DNA of 64,000 bases, from contig BMQD01000005.1 in assembly GCA_014647935.1 (NCBI GenBank), positions 271,676 through 335,675 of the forward strand, given 5' to 3'. The DNA comes from Planomonospora parontospora. Its GTDB lineage: Bacteria; Actinomycetota; Actinomycetes; Streptosporangiales; Streptosporangiaceae. The position numbers and the translations under genes are program-made. Below are positions 50,598-59,297 of the stretch, in pieces. Each line of letters opens with the position of its first letter. The first letter of the stretch is position 1. Under the pieces are notes generated by a model that was not told where the DNA came from, ran no database searches, and saw only the letters and a program-made list of their open reading frames with translations.

Positions 50598-51473
50598 TCA
50601 CTCGCGTCCGATCTTGTCCAGTTCGGCGAGGTCTTCATCGGACAGCGAGAGCCGGGCGCCGGTGATGTTCTCGCGCAGGTGCGCGACCGAGGAGGTGCCG
50701 GGGATCAGCAGGATGTTCGGCGACCTGTGCAGCAGCCAGGCCAGGGCGACCGACATGGGGGTGGCGTCCAGCCGGGCGGCGACCGCGGAGAGCGTGGCGG
50801 ACTGGAGGGGGCTGAACCCGCCGAGCGGGAAGAACGGCACGTAGGCGATGCGTTCGGCGGCGAGCCGGTCGATCAGCTCGTCGTCGTGGCGGTGGGCGAG
50901 GTTGTACATGTTCTGCACGCACACGATCGGCGCGATGCCCTGGGCTTCGGCGACCTGCTCGGCGGTGGCGTTGCTCACACCGAGGTGACGGATGACCCCC
51001 TGCCTCTGCAGCTCGACGAGGGTCTCGAACGCTTCGGCGATCGAGCCCGCCTTGGGTCCCTCGGCGTCGCCGAGCCGGAGGTTCACCAGATCCAACGCCT
51101 CGAGTCCGAGGGATTCGAGGTTCTCCTCGACCTGGCGGCGCAGCTGGTCCGGCTGCCGCGCCGTCGGCCATCCGCCCTGCTCGTCCCGCCGCGCGCCGAC
51201 CTTCGTCACGATGCGCAGCGACTCCGGGTAGGGGTGCAGCGCTTCGCGGATCAACCGGTTGGTGATGCGCGGTCCGTAGGCGTCGCTGGTGTCGATGTGG
51301 GTGATCCCGAGGCCGACGGCCTCGCGCAGGACGGCGATCGCGCCGTCCCGGTCGGCGGGCGGCCCCATGACCCAGGGGCCCGCGAGCTGCATCGCGCCAT
51401 AGCCGAAGCGGGTGACCGTCAGATCACCCAGAGCCCAGGTGCCGCCGGGAAGTGAAGGGGAGAGCGTGCTCAT
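50598..51473 (-). CDS. Aldo/keto reductase
   Basis: A protein of 291 residues from ATG 51473. It shows ITHIDTSDAYG (catalytic Asp/Tyr), IVTKVGARRDEQGG (catalytic Lys), LDLVNLRLGD, IRHLGVSN, NLAHRHDDELIDRL and LLIPGTSSVAHLRENI (NADPH binding). The reductase is divergent from an HxlR regulator, a common pairing in which the regulator responds to aldehydes or quinones. The catalytic His seems to be replaced in the NLRLG segment, as in several AKR subfamilies. Confidence 0.92.
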   Translation of the reverse strand: MSTLSPSLPGGTWALGDLTVTRFGYGAMQLAGPWVMGPPADRDGAIAVLREAVGLGITHIDTSDAYGPRITNRLIREALHPYPESLRIVTKVGARRDEQGGWPTARQPDQLRRQVEENLESLGLEALDLVNLRLGDAEGPKAGSIAEAFETLVELQRQGVIRHLGVSNATAEQVAEAQGIAPIVCVQNMYNLAHRHDDELIDRLAAERIAYVPFFPLGGFSPLQSATLSAVAARLDATPMSVALAWLLHRSPNILLIPGTSSVAHLRENITGARLSLSDEDLAELDKIGRE

Positions 51474-51605
51474 ATCTCTTGTCTTCCGTATCGATCTAGA
51501 CGATGACGCCTTGTGGCGCCTAACTTCATACTGATTAGGTAACTCTCCAATGGGAAGTAGGCACTTCAAGGTGCCTTGGTGACCTGCAGGTGACAGGAGC
51601 AGCTG
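51474..51605. promoter_or_regulatory. Divergent AKR/HxlR control region
   Basis: This AT-rich spacer carries TAACTTCATACTGATTAGGTAACT (51521-51544, quoted here as two TAACT half-sites flanking CATACTGATTAGG) and GGCAC-N6-GTGCC at 51560-51575. These are candidate HxlR sites between the two promoters. Confidence 0.45.
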
Positions 51606-52073
51606 ATGACCACGACCGCGGCGTCGGAGAAGCGAGCCCTGGCCAAGATCGAGTACAACGCGTTCCTGGACGTCTGCCCGAGCCGGAAGCTGCTCGACCG
51701 GATCTCCGACAAATGGGTCGCCCTGATCCTGTGCGCGCTCGGCGGTGATGGCGGGGCCGCTCGAAGTGAGCGCGCTCGGGGACAGGACGACGCAGCCCGC
51801 CCGGGTGGGCCGAGGGCGATGCGCTTCTCGGAGCTGTCCCGGATGCTCGCAGGCGTCAGCCAGAAGATGCTCACCCAGACGCTGCGCTCCCTGGAGCGTG
51901 ACGGCCTCATCACCCGTACGGTGACCCCCACCGTCCCCGTCACGGTCTCCTACGAGCTCACCGAACTCGGCCTGTCCCTGCACCACCTGATGAGCGGCCT
52001 CAGGGGCTGGGCCGAGACGCACATGGACGAAGTCCTCGCCAACCGCGCGACGCACGATGCCCGCACCGCCTAG
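51606..52073 (+). CDS. HxlR-family transcriptional regulator
   Basis: A 155-residue winged-helix protein: CPSRKLLDRISDKWVALIL, MRFSELSRMLAGVSQKMLTQTLRSLERDGLITR and VSYELTELGLSL. Between helix 1 and the recognition region it has an extra polar insert of about 25 residues (GGDGGAARSERARGQDDAAR), unusual for the family. It stands divergent from the aldo/keto reductase and ends 4 bp inside the convergent MFS gene. Confidence 0.9.
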   Translation: MTTTAASEKRALAKIEYNAFLDVCPSRKLLDRISDKWVALILCALGGDGGAARSERARGQDDAARPGGPRAMRFSELSRMLAGVSQKMLTQTLRSLERDGLITRTVTPTVPVTVSYELTELGLSLHHLMSGLRGWAETHMDEVLANRATHDARTA

Positions 52074-53296
52074 CGGCGCTCGGTGAGGGGCGCTGCGGTG
52101 CGTCGAGGGAGCAGCAACGGAGTCGCCAGCAGGAGCACTCCGGCCAGGCCGATGGCCGTGTGCGGGCCGAGCAGGCTGCCCAGCACGCCCCAGACGGCCG
52201 TCAGGAGCGCGGTCGAGACTTTGGTCGTCACCGTCCAGGCGGACAGCGTGCGGGTGACCCGGTCGGGCGCGGTGCGTTCGAGGCGGTAGGTGGCGTAGAC
52301 GGGGTTGAAGACCCCGCAGCAGAAGATGAGCCCGAGCTCGACGCCCATCACCAGCAGCAGCCCGCCGGTCCCCGGCCCCAGGAAGGCCAGCCCGACGGGC
52401 CAGATCACACGCAGCGTCCCGGCCACGACCAGGACCCGGTGCCGCCCGAACCGGGTGACGAGCGGTCGGGTCAGCCGCGACCCGAGCAGCCCGCCGATCG
52501 CGGGTACGGCGAAGGCGAGGCCGTACTGCCACGGTGTGAACCCGAGCCGGCCGAGCATCAGGACGGCCAGCAGCGCGTCGGTGGCCATCACCAGGCCGTT
52601 GAAGGCGGCGGTGTTGAAGAACAGCGGGCGCAGCGTCGTGTCGGCGAGGATGTACCGCCAACCGTCGAGCAGGTCGCCGGCCCGCATGCGCGTGGCCTGC
52701 CGGCGCTCGGGCCGAGGCTCTCGGCCGCCCATCGCGCCGATGCCCAGGGCCGAGAGCAGGTGGCTGACCGCGTCGGCCGCCACCGTCGCCACCGGACCGA
52801 GCAGCCCGATCGCGGCGCCGCCCAGTGGCGGTCCGACGACCGTGGCCGTCCAGGCCGTCGACTCGAAGCGGGCGTTGGCGACGAGCAGGTGCTCGGCCGG
52901 CAGCAGCGTCTTCAGGTAGGCGCCGGAGGCGGCGCGGAAGGTGATGTCGGCCGCCGCGACGACGACCGAGACCAGCAGGAGCTGGACGAAGGAGAGCACG
53001 CCGAGCGCGAACGCGGCGGGAACCGTCAGCAGTGCCGCGAACCGCACCAGGTCCGTCCCGATCAGCACCGGCCGCTTGCGGCGGAACTCCACCCACGGGC
53101 CCAGCGGCACCGCCACGGCCGCGCCCGCCAAAGCCCCCACCGAGGACAGCGCCGCGACCTGCGCAGGCCCGGCGTGCAACACCTGGACGGCGATCAGCGG
53201 GAACGCGCCGAAGGCGAGCCACGTGCCGAGCGCGCTGGTCCCGTACGCCCCCCAGAGCCACCCGAACCGCCGCCCCAACCGGTGCCCGCTCCGCAT
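52070..53296 (-). CDS. MFS transporter (drug-efflux-like)
   Basis: A protein of 408 residues from ATG 53296, with GAGGAG upstream. Twelve helices are expected. The A-motif-like loop after helix 2 is PWVEFRRKRPVLIGTDLVR. GSRLTRPLVTRFGRHRVLV is the corresponding loop in the second half. It resembles the enterobactin-exporter/MFS_3 group. A LysR regulator is divergently encoded and likely controls it. Confidence 0.88.
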   Translation of the reverse strand: MRSGHRLGRRFGWLWGAYGTSALGTWLAFGAFPLIAVQVLHAGPAQVAALSSVGALAGAAVAVPLGPWVEFRRKRPVLIGTDLVRFAALLTVPAAFALGVLSFVQLLLVSVVVAAADITFRAASGAYLKTLLPAEHLLVANARFESTAWTATVVGPPLGGAAIGLLGPVATVAADAVSHLLSALGIGAMGGREPRPERRQATRMRAGDLLDGWRYILADTTLRPLFFNTAAFNGLVMATDALLAVLMLGRLGFTPWQYGLAFAVPAIGGLLGSRLTRPLVTRFGRHRVLVVAGTLRVIWPVGLAFLGPGTGGLLLVMGVELGLIFCCGVFNPVYATYRLERTAPDRVTRTLSAWTVTTKVSTALLTAVWGVLGSLLGPHTAIGLAGVLLLATPLLLPRRTAAPLTERR

Positions 53297-53398
53297 GCCC
53301 GACGCTCCTCGCCGCTCACTCGCACAACCGATCCGCGATCGGAAGCATCGAAGCGCGCGCCATGCCCAGGGATCAAACAACCATCAGACGGTCCGTCC

Positions 53399-53413
53399 AC
53401 AACCGGTGGTTGT
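53399..53413. promoter_or_regulatory. LysR operator ACAACC-GGT-GGTTGT
   Basis: A perfect inverted repeat lies in the divergent MFS/LysR promoter, with an extra ACAACC half-site at 53377-53382. The arrangement of one strong site and a second half-site fits LysR activation/repression. Confidence 0.65.
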
Positions 53414-53418
53414 ACCCG

Positions 53419-53424
53419 TAGGGT
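53419..53424 (+). promoter_or_regulatory. Predicted -10 box of the LysR gene
   Basis: TAGGGT, 8 nt before ATG 53433. It lies directly next to the palindrome, so LysR binding would repress its own promoter. Confidence 0.45.
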
Positions 53425-53432
53425 GTGTCCGC

Positions 53433-54368
53433 ATGGACCTCGACGCCGTCCGGACCTTCATCGCCGCCGCCGACGCGGGACGGTTCCAGGAGGCCGCCGC
53501 CGAGCTGGCGGTCACCCAGCAGGCCGTCTCCAAGCGGATCGCCGCGCTGGAGCGCAGCCTCGGCGTGCGGCTGTTCACCCGTACGCCGCGCGGTGCCGAG
53601 CTCACCATCGACGGGCAGGCGTTCCTGCCCCACGCCCGAGAGCTGCTCCGGGCCGCCGAGCGCGCGGTCGCCTCCGTGCACACCGGCCGCCGTCCGCTGC
53701 GCGTCGACATGATCACCTCGCGCAGCGCGGCCTCGGGCCTGATGCGCGGCTTCCACCGCGCGCACCCCGAGATCGACCTCGACGTGGTGATGCTGTTCGA
53801 CATCGAGACCGCCGTCGCCGCCATCCGGTCGGGTGCGATCGACGCGTCCTTCCGCGCCGTCGCCATGCCCGGTCGGCCCCTTCCCGGGGACATCGAGTCG
53901 GTCCGGGTGCTCGACGAGCCGCTCCAGCTCCTCACCGGCCCCGCCCACGCGCTGGCGTCCGCCCGGTCGGTGACCGTCGCCCAGCTCGCCGGGCACCGGA
54001 TCTGGATGCCCGGCCTCGCCCCCGGAACCGAGTGGACCGCCTACTACGACGACCTGGCCGCCGAGTTCGGCCTCACCATCGAGGCGACCGGCCCCAACTT
54101 CGGCTCCGACGCGCTCCTGGACACCATCGCCGACACCCCGGCCCTGGCCACCTTCATGGGCGGGCAGACCCGCCTGGTCTGGCCCGCCGGCCACGGCCTG
54201 CGCCGCATCCCGGTGACCGACCCCACGCCCGTCTATCCGCACTCGCTCCTGTGGCGCCGCGACGACCCCCACCCCGCGCTGGCCGTCCTCCGCGCCCACC
54301 TCGCGGCCACGGCGGCCGGCCACGGCACTCCCGGGACCTGGGCGCCGGAGTGGGCGATCCCGCGGTGA
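53433..54368 (+). CDS. LysR-family transcriptional regulator
   Basis: A 311-residue protein. The N-terminal HTH (about 1-60) reads LDAVRTFIAAADAGRFQEAAAELAVTQQAVSKRIAALERSLG (in parts). The periplasmic-binding-protein-like effector domain covers about 90-300. It stands divergent from the MFS gene; an exporter substrate is the expected inducer. Confidence 0.93.
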   Translation: MDLDAVRTFIAAADAGRFQEAAAELAVTQQAVSKRIAALERSLGVRLFTRTPRGAELTIDGQAFLPHARELLRAAERAVASVHTGRRPLRVDMITSRSAASGLMRGFHRAHPEIDLDVVMLFDIETAVAAIRSGAIDASFRAVAMPGRPLPGDIESVRVLDEPLQLLTGPAHALASARSVTVAQLAGHRIWMPGLAPGTEWTAYYDDLAAEFGLTIEATGPNFGSDALLDTIADTPALATFMGGQTRLVWPAGHGLRRIPVTDPTPVYPHSLLWRRDDPHPALAVLRAHLAATAAGHGTPGTWAPEWAIPR

Positions 54369-54510
54369 ACGCCGCCGCGGCCCGCGTGGTCCTTTCCGCG
54401 CGGGTCGCGGCCTGAGGGCCGGTCTCGTGCGGGAAGCCGCGCGGTCCAGGAAAACCGGCCGCGCCGGCAATCCAGTGGCCGCCGGCGATGAACCTCATTA
54501 GCGTGATCGA

Positions 54511-55281
54511 GTGCTCAGCTACAACGATCTCGTAGATCAAGCCGTTCGAGCATCCGCCCTCGGCTGGGACTTCAGCTGGTCACGCGGCAGAACGATCGGC
54601 GGAGAACCGTCCTGGTCCTACACCGAGCGAGCCTCCGCGCTGCTTCCGACGACGCGGCGACTGCTCGACATGGACACCGGAGGGGGAGAGATCCTGGCCT
54701 TTCTGTCTCCGCTGCCCCGCCGTACCGTCGCCATGGAGGGGTGGCAGCCCAACGTAGCCGTCGCCGCCGAGCGGCTCAGACCGATGAACGTCCCTGTGCT
54801 GGCCGGTACGGCGGATCGCATCCCGGCACGTGAAGGCGCCTTCGACCTCGTACTCAACAGGCACGGTGCGCTCGACGCGGCCGAAGCGGCGCGCGTTCTG
54901 ACCGAAGGCGGCCGATTGCTCACGCAGCAGGTGGGCAGCCGCAATGATCTGGAGCTGAATCTCGCACTGGGAGCACCACCTTCCACGGATCCGAAGAGCT
55001 GGACCTTGGCCGTCGCGGAGGAGCGGTTCCGTGAATGCGGGCTGCATGTCCTGGACGCCCGGGAAGAGATGATCGACTGCGCTTTCCAGGACATCGGCGC
55101 CGTGGTCTTCCACCTGCGCGCCGTCTCGTGGCAGGTCCCTGATTTCGATCACGACCGCTACGAGAAGCCGTTACGCGCTCTTCATGAGCGCATCCGGTCC
55201 GAGGGCGCTTTCACCGTCCGGCACCACCGGTTCCTCATCGAAGCCGAACTCCGCCGCGCCCGAACGGTCATCGGCCGATGA
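54511..55281 (+). CDS. SAM-dependent methyltransferase-like protein
   Basis: A protein of 256 residues from GTG 54511. Motif I is LLDMDTGGGEILAFL. The second strand is VAMEGWQPNVAVAAERL (acidic residue for ribose hydroxyls may be Glu), followed by FDLVLNRHGALDAAEAARVLTEGGRLLTQQVG. The class I Rossmann core is complete. The substrate is unknown. Confidence 0.87.
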   Translation: MLSYNDLVDQAVRASALGWDFSWSRGRTIGGEPSWSYTERASALLPTTRRLLDMDTGGGEILAFLSPLPRRTVAMEGWQPNVAVAAERLRPMNVPVLAGTADRIPAREGAFDLVLNRHGALDAAEAARVLTEGGRLLTQQVGSRNDLELNLALGAPPSTDPKSWTLAVAEERFRECGLHVLDAREEMIDCAFQDIGAVVFHLRAVSWQVPDFDHDRYEKPLRALHERIRSEGAFTVRHHRFLIEAELRRARTVIGR

Positions 55282-55320
55282 CCTGCCCGTGAGCGCTCGC
55301 GCCCCGATCCCCCGTCGCCG

Positions 55321-57375
55321 ATGATGGACGGCATGACGGAGACGCCCTCTGTGCCACCGGGGACCGGGCCGCTCGCGCCGGAGTTCTCCGGGATCGACCC
55401 GGCGCTGATGAACGGCTTCATCACCGAGCTGGAGCGGGCCGGGCAGGTGATCGCCGAACAGGCCGAGAACATCCGCCGGGAGTTGGCCGCCGTCGACCTG
55501 CCCGCCGCCGGGCTCGCCCCCATCCGGGAGATCGGAGGCTGGGCCGAGCAGCAGGTGCCCAGGCTCCGCCAGCGAGTGGCGACCATCACGGCCCCCGGAC
55601 CGGAGATCCCCGGGATGATCGGCACGGGACTGCGGCCCTACCAGGAGGCGTCGCTGCTCTCCCCCGCCGAGGCGCGGCGGCAGGGCACCGAGCTGGGCGA
55701 GCGGTTCGCCGCCATCGACCCGGACGAGTTCCGGTTCGCCGGGCCGTACGCCTCCGAGAAGATCGCCGCGGTGTTCGAGGAGCTGAAGGCACACCGGCAC
55801 GACGCCGGCTTCACCGCCGCGTTCTTCGCCGCACTCGGCCCGGCCGGGATCCGCCGGGTGGACGCCGCGCTGCGCCGGTTGCCCGACGACGAGCGGTCCG
55901 ACGCGCTCCGCACGGCCGGTACGGCCTTCGCCACCGCGGTCGGCGGAGGGGCGGAGGTGCCCGGGTTCGCGGCGGTGATGAAGGCCGCGGAGAAGGCGAT
56001 GACCGGGACTGCCGGAGACGCCGAGGATGTGGAGGCGGTCGCGGCGCTGCTGAGCCACGGGGACTATCCGGATGCGTGGCTGGCCGGGCTCGCCGCGCCC
56101 GCGCTGCGGTCCGGCAGCCGGATCGGTGGCTCGGCCCTGGCGGGATTGCTCAACGCGCTGGGGAACAATCCCGCCGCGGCCCGCCTGGCGATCGGTTCGG
56201 CGGCCCGCTTCGGACCCGACCCGGATCCGCCGACCGTCGCCCTGCCCTTCGGGCGGCTTCAGGGATCCCCGGAGAAGTGGGACGACCGGCCGGAGCTGGC
56301 CGCGTTCCTGAAGGACCTCAACGAGCGGACGATGGGGATCCCGGAGACGGCGGGCGCCTTCGGGCGGCTTCTGGCCGCGGCCTCCGGCGCCTACGACGAG
56401 CAGGACGGAAAGCACGGTCAGGAGGCGGCGTTCTTCGCCTACACCGTGATGACCGAGGCGGACGGGTGGCGGCTGAACGACGCGACCCGGATCCACCTGG
56501 CGGAGATCGCGGGCTCGTACGCCACGGAGATCACCCTGGGCGCCAACCTCAACGACGCCGACGTGGCGAAGGACAGCGCCATGCGGACGACTCCCGGCCT
56601 GTTCGAGTGGACACCGCCGCCGGGACTGCGCGGCGCCTTCCGGTTGAGTCCGGAGGACACCTTCCGCTTCATGACCACCTTCGCGGGCGACGCCGACGCG
56701 CGGCTCCGCTTCGATCAGGGCATGGACGCGTTCCTCCACCGGGTTCTCCCGCAGGCGGCGAGCGCCGCCAGGAGCAGTGGAACCCCGGTTCCATTGGACA
56801 ACCTGTTCACGGCCCTGGGCAACGTCCGGGGCACCGAGGTGGCCGCCGCCGTGCGGGTGCTCAAACCCGGAGACGAGGGCTCCGAGACCGCGGAGGACGC
56901 GGAGAGCTTCCTGGCGGGCGGTGTCATGGGCGTCGTCGGGCTGCTCTCTCCGTTCTCCGCCATCCCCAGGACCTGGACGGCCTTGTCCACCGGGGTCTCC
57001 GGCTACTACACCTACGGTCGGGGTCCGGAGGAGCAGGTGAAGAAGCTCCTGGAGTCGGATGAGGCGAAGACGCTGGGGCGACGTCACGAGACGGTGCGGC
57101 TTCTCATAGAGCAGGGGTTCGTCCCGAAGGTTCCTCCGGCCGGGGCCATCGCCGATCCGAAGGGCGGCCTGCGCCCGTTCGAGGAGATTCTCAAGCAGGG
57201 CACGGCGGGGGTGAAGGCCCTCGACCAGTGGTTGGTCGACAACGGCTTGGGGAAGGGTGATCTCCTCTCCCTCGGCGAGATGACCGCACGGCAGGCCAAG
57301 AACTTCAACGGCGCCAGCGGGGAGTCTTACACCCGAGGGAGAAGCCATGCGGACCCGCAGGTCACGACCGACTGA
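55321..57375 (+). CDS. Large ESX-substrate-like protein (DUF6571-like)
   Basis: A 684-residue protein starting at ATG 55321 (or 55333). The N-terminal 100 residues are helical and resemble WXG/LXG-type substrates (IDPALMNGFITELERAGQVIAEQAENIRRELAAVDLP, in parts; GGWAEQQVPRLRQRV). The centre has Ala/Gly-rich helical repeats with SPEKWDDRPELAAFLKDLN and a conserved-looking DEQDGKHGQEAAFFAYTVM. The end is hydrophilic (PKGGLRPFEEILKQGTAG). I connect it tentatively to DUF6571, a family of large actinomycete proteins found near WXG100 genes. A WXG100-like gene follows at 57905. The 3' end overlaps the convergent lipoprotein gene by 14 bp. Confidence 0.65.
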   Translation: MMDGMTETPSVPPGTGPLAPEFSGIDPALMNGFITELERAGQVIAEQAENIRRELAAVDLPAAGLAPIREIGGWAEQQVPRLRQRVATITAPGPEIPGMIGTGLRPYQEASLLSPAEARRQGTELGERFAAIDPDEFRFAGPYASEKIAAVFEELKAHRHDAGFTAAFFAALGPAGIRRVDAALRRLPDDERSDALRTAGTAFATAVGGGAEVPGFAAVMKAAEKAMTGTAGDAEDVEAVAALLSHGDYPDAWLAGLAAPALRSGSRIGGSALAGLLNALGNNPAAARLAIGSAARFGPDPDPPTVALPFGRLQGSPEKWDDRPELAAFLKDLNERTMGIPETAGAFGRLLAAASGAYDEQDGKHGQEAAFFAYTVMTEADGWRLNDATRIHLAEIAGSYATEITLGANLNDADVAKDSAMRTTPGLFEWTPPPGLRGAFRLSPEDTFRFMTTFAGDADARLRFDQGMDAFLHRVLPQAASAARSSGTPVPLDNLFTALGNVRGTEVAAAVRVLKPGDEGSETAEDAESFLAGGVMGVVGLLSPFSAIPRTWTALSTGVSGYYTYGRGPEEQVKKLLESDEAKTLGRRHETVRLLIEQGFVPKVPPAGAIADPKGGLRPFEEILKQGTAGVKALDQWLVDNGLGKGDLLSLGEMTARQAKNFNGASGESYTRGRSHADPQVTTD

Positions 57376-57811
57376 GGCACTGGGTCTCGCCTCGTGCGGA
57401 GTATCGGCCCTTCGCGGACTCCAGAATGACCACTGTCCTTGTGGGCTCGTTCTCCATGTGGACTATCGCCCCCGTGCTCTCGGTTATTTTGTAATCGGCG
57501 ATATCGCCCAGCGTGCTTATCATCATGACGTTCAGTGTGTAAGGCGCTGACCCCTGATAGGAATCCGGTGCCGTTGCGGCGAAGGTGCGTTTGGCCTTGC
57601 CGTCGCCGCAGGGGATGTCCTTGCCGCCGGGATCGGTGACCTGCACGTTCTGGGCGCTCACCTCGTCGAGCAGCTTCAGAATGTGCGTCTTGAGGGTCGC
57701 GCCGGCCTCGGCCGCCGTCGGTTCCCTCTCACCGCAGCCCGCCACGGCCAGAGCGGCCATCAGGAGTGTCACGCCGAGCCGTACGGCAGGGCTTCGGCTG
57801 GAACGGGGCAT
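57362..57811 (-). CDS. Small lipoprotein
   Basis: A protein of 149 residues from ATG 57811. The lipoprotein signal is clear: RLGVTLLMAALAVAGC with the lipobox Cys at about residue 26. The mature part has one possible disulfide (IPCGDGKAKRTF and ETQCLSRS) and a beta-rich C-terminus. It lies tail to tail with the ESX-like gene, overlapping by 14 bp, and divergent from the WXG100-like gene. A role at the cell surface in the same system is possible. Confidence 0.8.
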   Translation of the reverse strand: MPRSSRSPAVRLGVTLLMAALAVAGCGEREPTAAEAGATLKTHILKLLDEVSAQNVQVTDPGGKDIPCGDGKAKRTFAATAPDSYQGSAPYTLNVMMISTLGDIADYKITESTGAIVHMENEPTRTVVILESAKGRYSARGETQCLSRS

Positions 57812-57904
57812 TGGAATATCCTCCAAAGAGCTGGCCGTCTGAGCGCACCATCTCATATCGTCCGGGAGAGCGCGCAAGCCGTTCCAAGGAGAAAGGGGAA
57901 GCGT

Positions 57905-58195
57905 TTGGCCCCCGAACCATCGGATATGGCCTCCAACTCCCGCAGGGAGGAATTGTTGCGGGCGCTGACGAAGGTGCGCATGCACGCGGCGCGGCTGGAA
58001 GCGGCCCTGGATCCGGCGCATGCGGCGTTCACCGGCAAGGCGGTCTGGACGGGTCCGACGGCGCGGGCCTTCACCGAGGAGCTGACCGGGCGCAGAGCAC
58101 GGCTGCGGACGCTCACCCGGCGGATCGTCGAGGATTTGGAGGACGAGCTGCGGGCCGTCCCCGAGAACACGGCCCGGCCCTCGGCCGCGCGGTGA
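57905..58195 (+). CDS. Small WXG100-like protein
   Basis: A protein of 96 residues if translation starts at TTG 57905, which has AAGGGGAAG upstream; ATG 57926 would give 89. Two helices are joined by VWTGPTARAFTEEL, a WxG turn. The second helix (RRARLRTLTRRIVEDLEDEL) has a regular heptad. This is the size and shape of ESX/WXG100 proteins, but the basic composition is unusual. It follows the large ESX-like gene by 530 bp. Confidence 0.6.
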   Translation: MAPEPSDMASNSRREELLRALTKVRMHAARLEAALDPAHAAFTGKAVWTGPTARAFTEELTGRRARLRTLTRRIVEDLEDELRAVPENTARPSAAR

Positions 58196-58281
58196 GGTCC
58201 ACCGAACACGCTCACCGTACCGCCACGCTGCTCGCTGCCCGGCGATAGGCGCATCCGCGGCACGGACGCGACAGGCGAGGC

Positions 58282-59022
58282 TCAGCTGATGGGCAGCACG
58301 TAGACGAACTCGGTGCGGTCCCCGGCGGCGACGATGTCGGCCGTCTCCACCGGCCGGTCGTCGGTGAAGTACGTCCGGCGCAACACGGTCACGACCGCGC
58401 CGGTCGCGATGCCGAGATCCCGGGCCTCCTCCACCGTCGCCCCTCGGGAGGACAGCGCCTCGCGGCGGTGCGTCACGGTTACGCCGATCACGGCCATCCG
58501 GTCCCTGACCCCGCGGCCGCCATGGGGACCGTCCTCCGGGAAGGCGATCGGTGTTCCCCTGGTCAGTTCGTACGGCTCCCAGGAGACGGCGCGCTGCACC
58601 GGCTCGTCGTCGGCGGTGTAGACGTAGACGGTCCGCATGACCGGATCGCCTTCAGCGATACCGAGACGTCGCGCCACCTCAGCCGTTGCGGCATCGGATC
58701 GGCTGTGAGCCCGCCATCTCGGCGTCTTGCCCTGGGTCTCCATGTCACCGGCGAACGGCGAGCCGCCGCGCACCTCGCGATGCCGTTCCCGCGACAGCTG
58801 CAGCCGCTCGCGGGGTGGCAGTACATACGCTCCGGCTCCCGGGCGGGATTCCACCAGGCCCTCGGTGACGAGGACGCTCAGCGCCTTGATCGCGACAGCG
58901 GCCGACACCTTGTACTGCTTGTTGATCTGCTCCCGGGTCGGGATCTGGGACCCGGCTGGAAACTCTCCGGACTGGATGCGTCGTCGCAGGTCATCGGCGA
59001 CCTGAACGTACAGATACGCCAT
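58282..59022 (-). CDS. GntR-family repressor with UTRA domain (KorSA-like)
   Basis: A protein of 246 residues from ATG 59022. An upstream ATG (59097) falls inside the operator and is unlikely. The N-terminal wHTH has YVQVADDLRRRIQSGEFPAGSQIPTREQINKQYKVS (in parts) and KALSVLVTEGLVESRPGAGAYV. The UTRA effector domain covers about 85-245. It resembles KorSA-type repressors of actinomycete integrative conjugative elements, and the small genes divergent from it fit such an origin. A double palindrome lies 66 bp upstream. Confidence 0.9.
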   Translation of the reverse strand: MAYLYVQVADDLRRRIQSGEFPAGSQIPTREQINKQYKVSAAVAIKALSVLVTEGLVESRPGAGAYVLPPRERLQLSRERHREVRGGSPFAGDMETQGKTPRWRAHSRSDAATAEVARRLGIAEGDPVMRTVYVYTADDEPVQRAVSWEPYELTRGTPIAFPEDGPHGGRGVRDRMAVIGVTVTHRREALSSRGATVEEARDLGIATGAVVTVLRRTYFTDDRPVETADIVAAGDRTEFVYVLPIS

Positions 59023-59087
59023 CCCACGCCCCAGAGCTCGCTCCTCAATCTGCCCGAACAGCTTGACCACTCGCACACAACAGAGGC

Positions 59088-59125
59088 AAGCTGTCATGAC
59101 AGCGACCTATCTGTCATGACAGCTT
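59088..59125. promoter_or_regulatory. Double GntR operator (two CTGTCATGACAG sites inside one large palindrome)
   Basis: AAGCTGTCATGACAG (59088-59102) and CTGTCATGACAGCTT (59111-59125) are exact reverse complements of each other. Each contains the perfect 12-bp palindrome CTGTCATGACAG. The 8 bp between give 20-bp centre spacing, two helical turns. The region lies between the divergent GntR gene and the gene at 59298. Confidence 0.85.
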
Positions 59126-59297
59126 GGGCCTTCCTGAACGGTGGCCGTGAACTGTTCGCATCCCTTTCGGGAGGCTTGTGGGAGCCGCACCGTGACTTCT
59201 CGCCGATCCGTCGGCCCGAACCCCCCACATAAGCCGGGCCCGGCAGGCGCTCGCAACGCCGTACCGGGCCCTTGATCAGGAATCGAGGTCCTGACCC

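Noticed and set aside
50308..50601. Minus-strand 97-codon frame before the aldo/keto reductase
   Set aside because: Part of it reads like a protein (VAQELLDDRGLLDNAL), but there is no start signal and the N-terminal part is random; at most a fragment.
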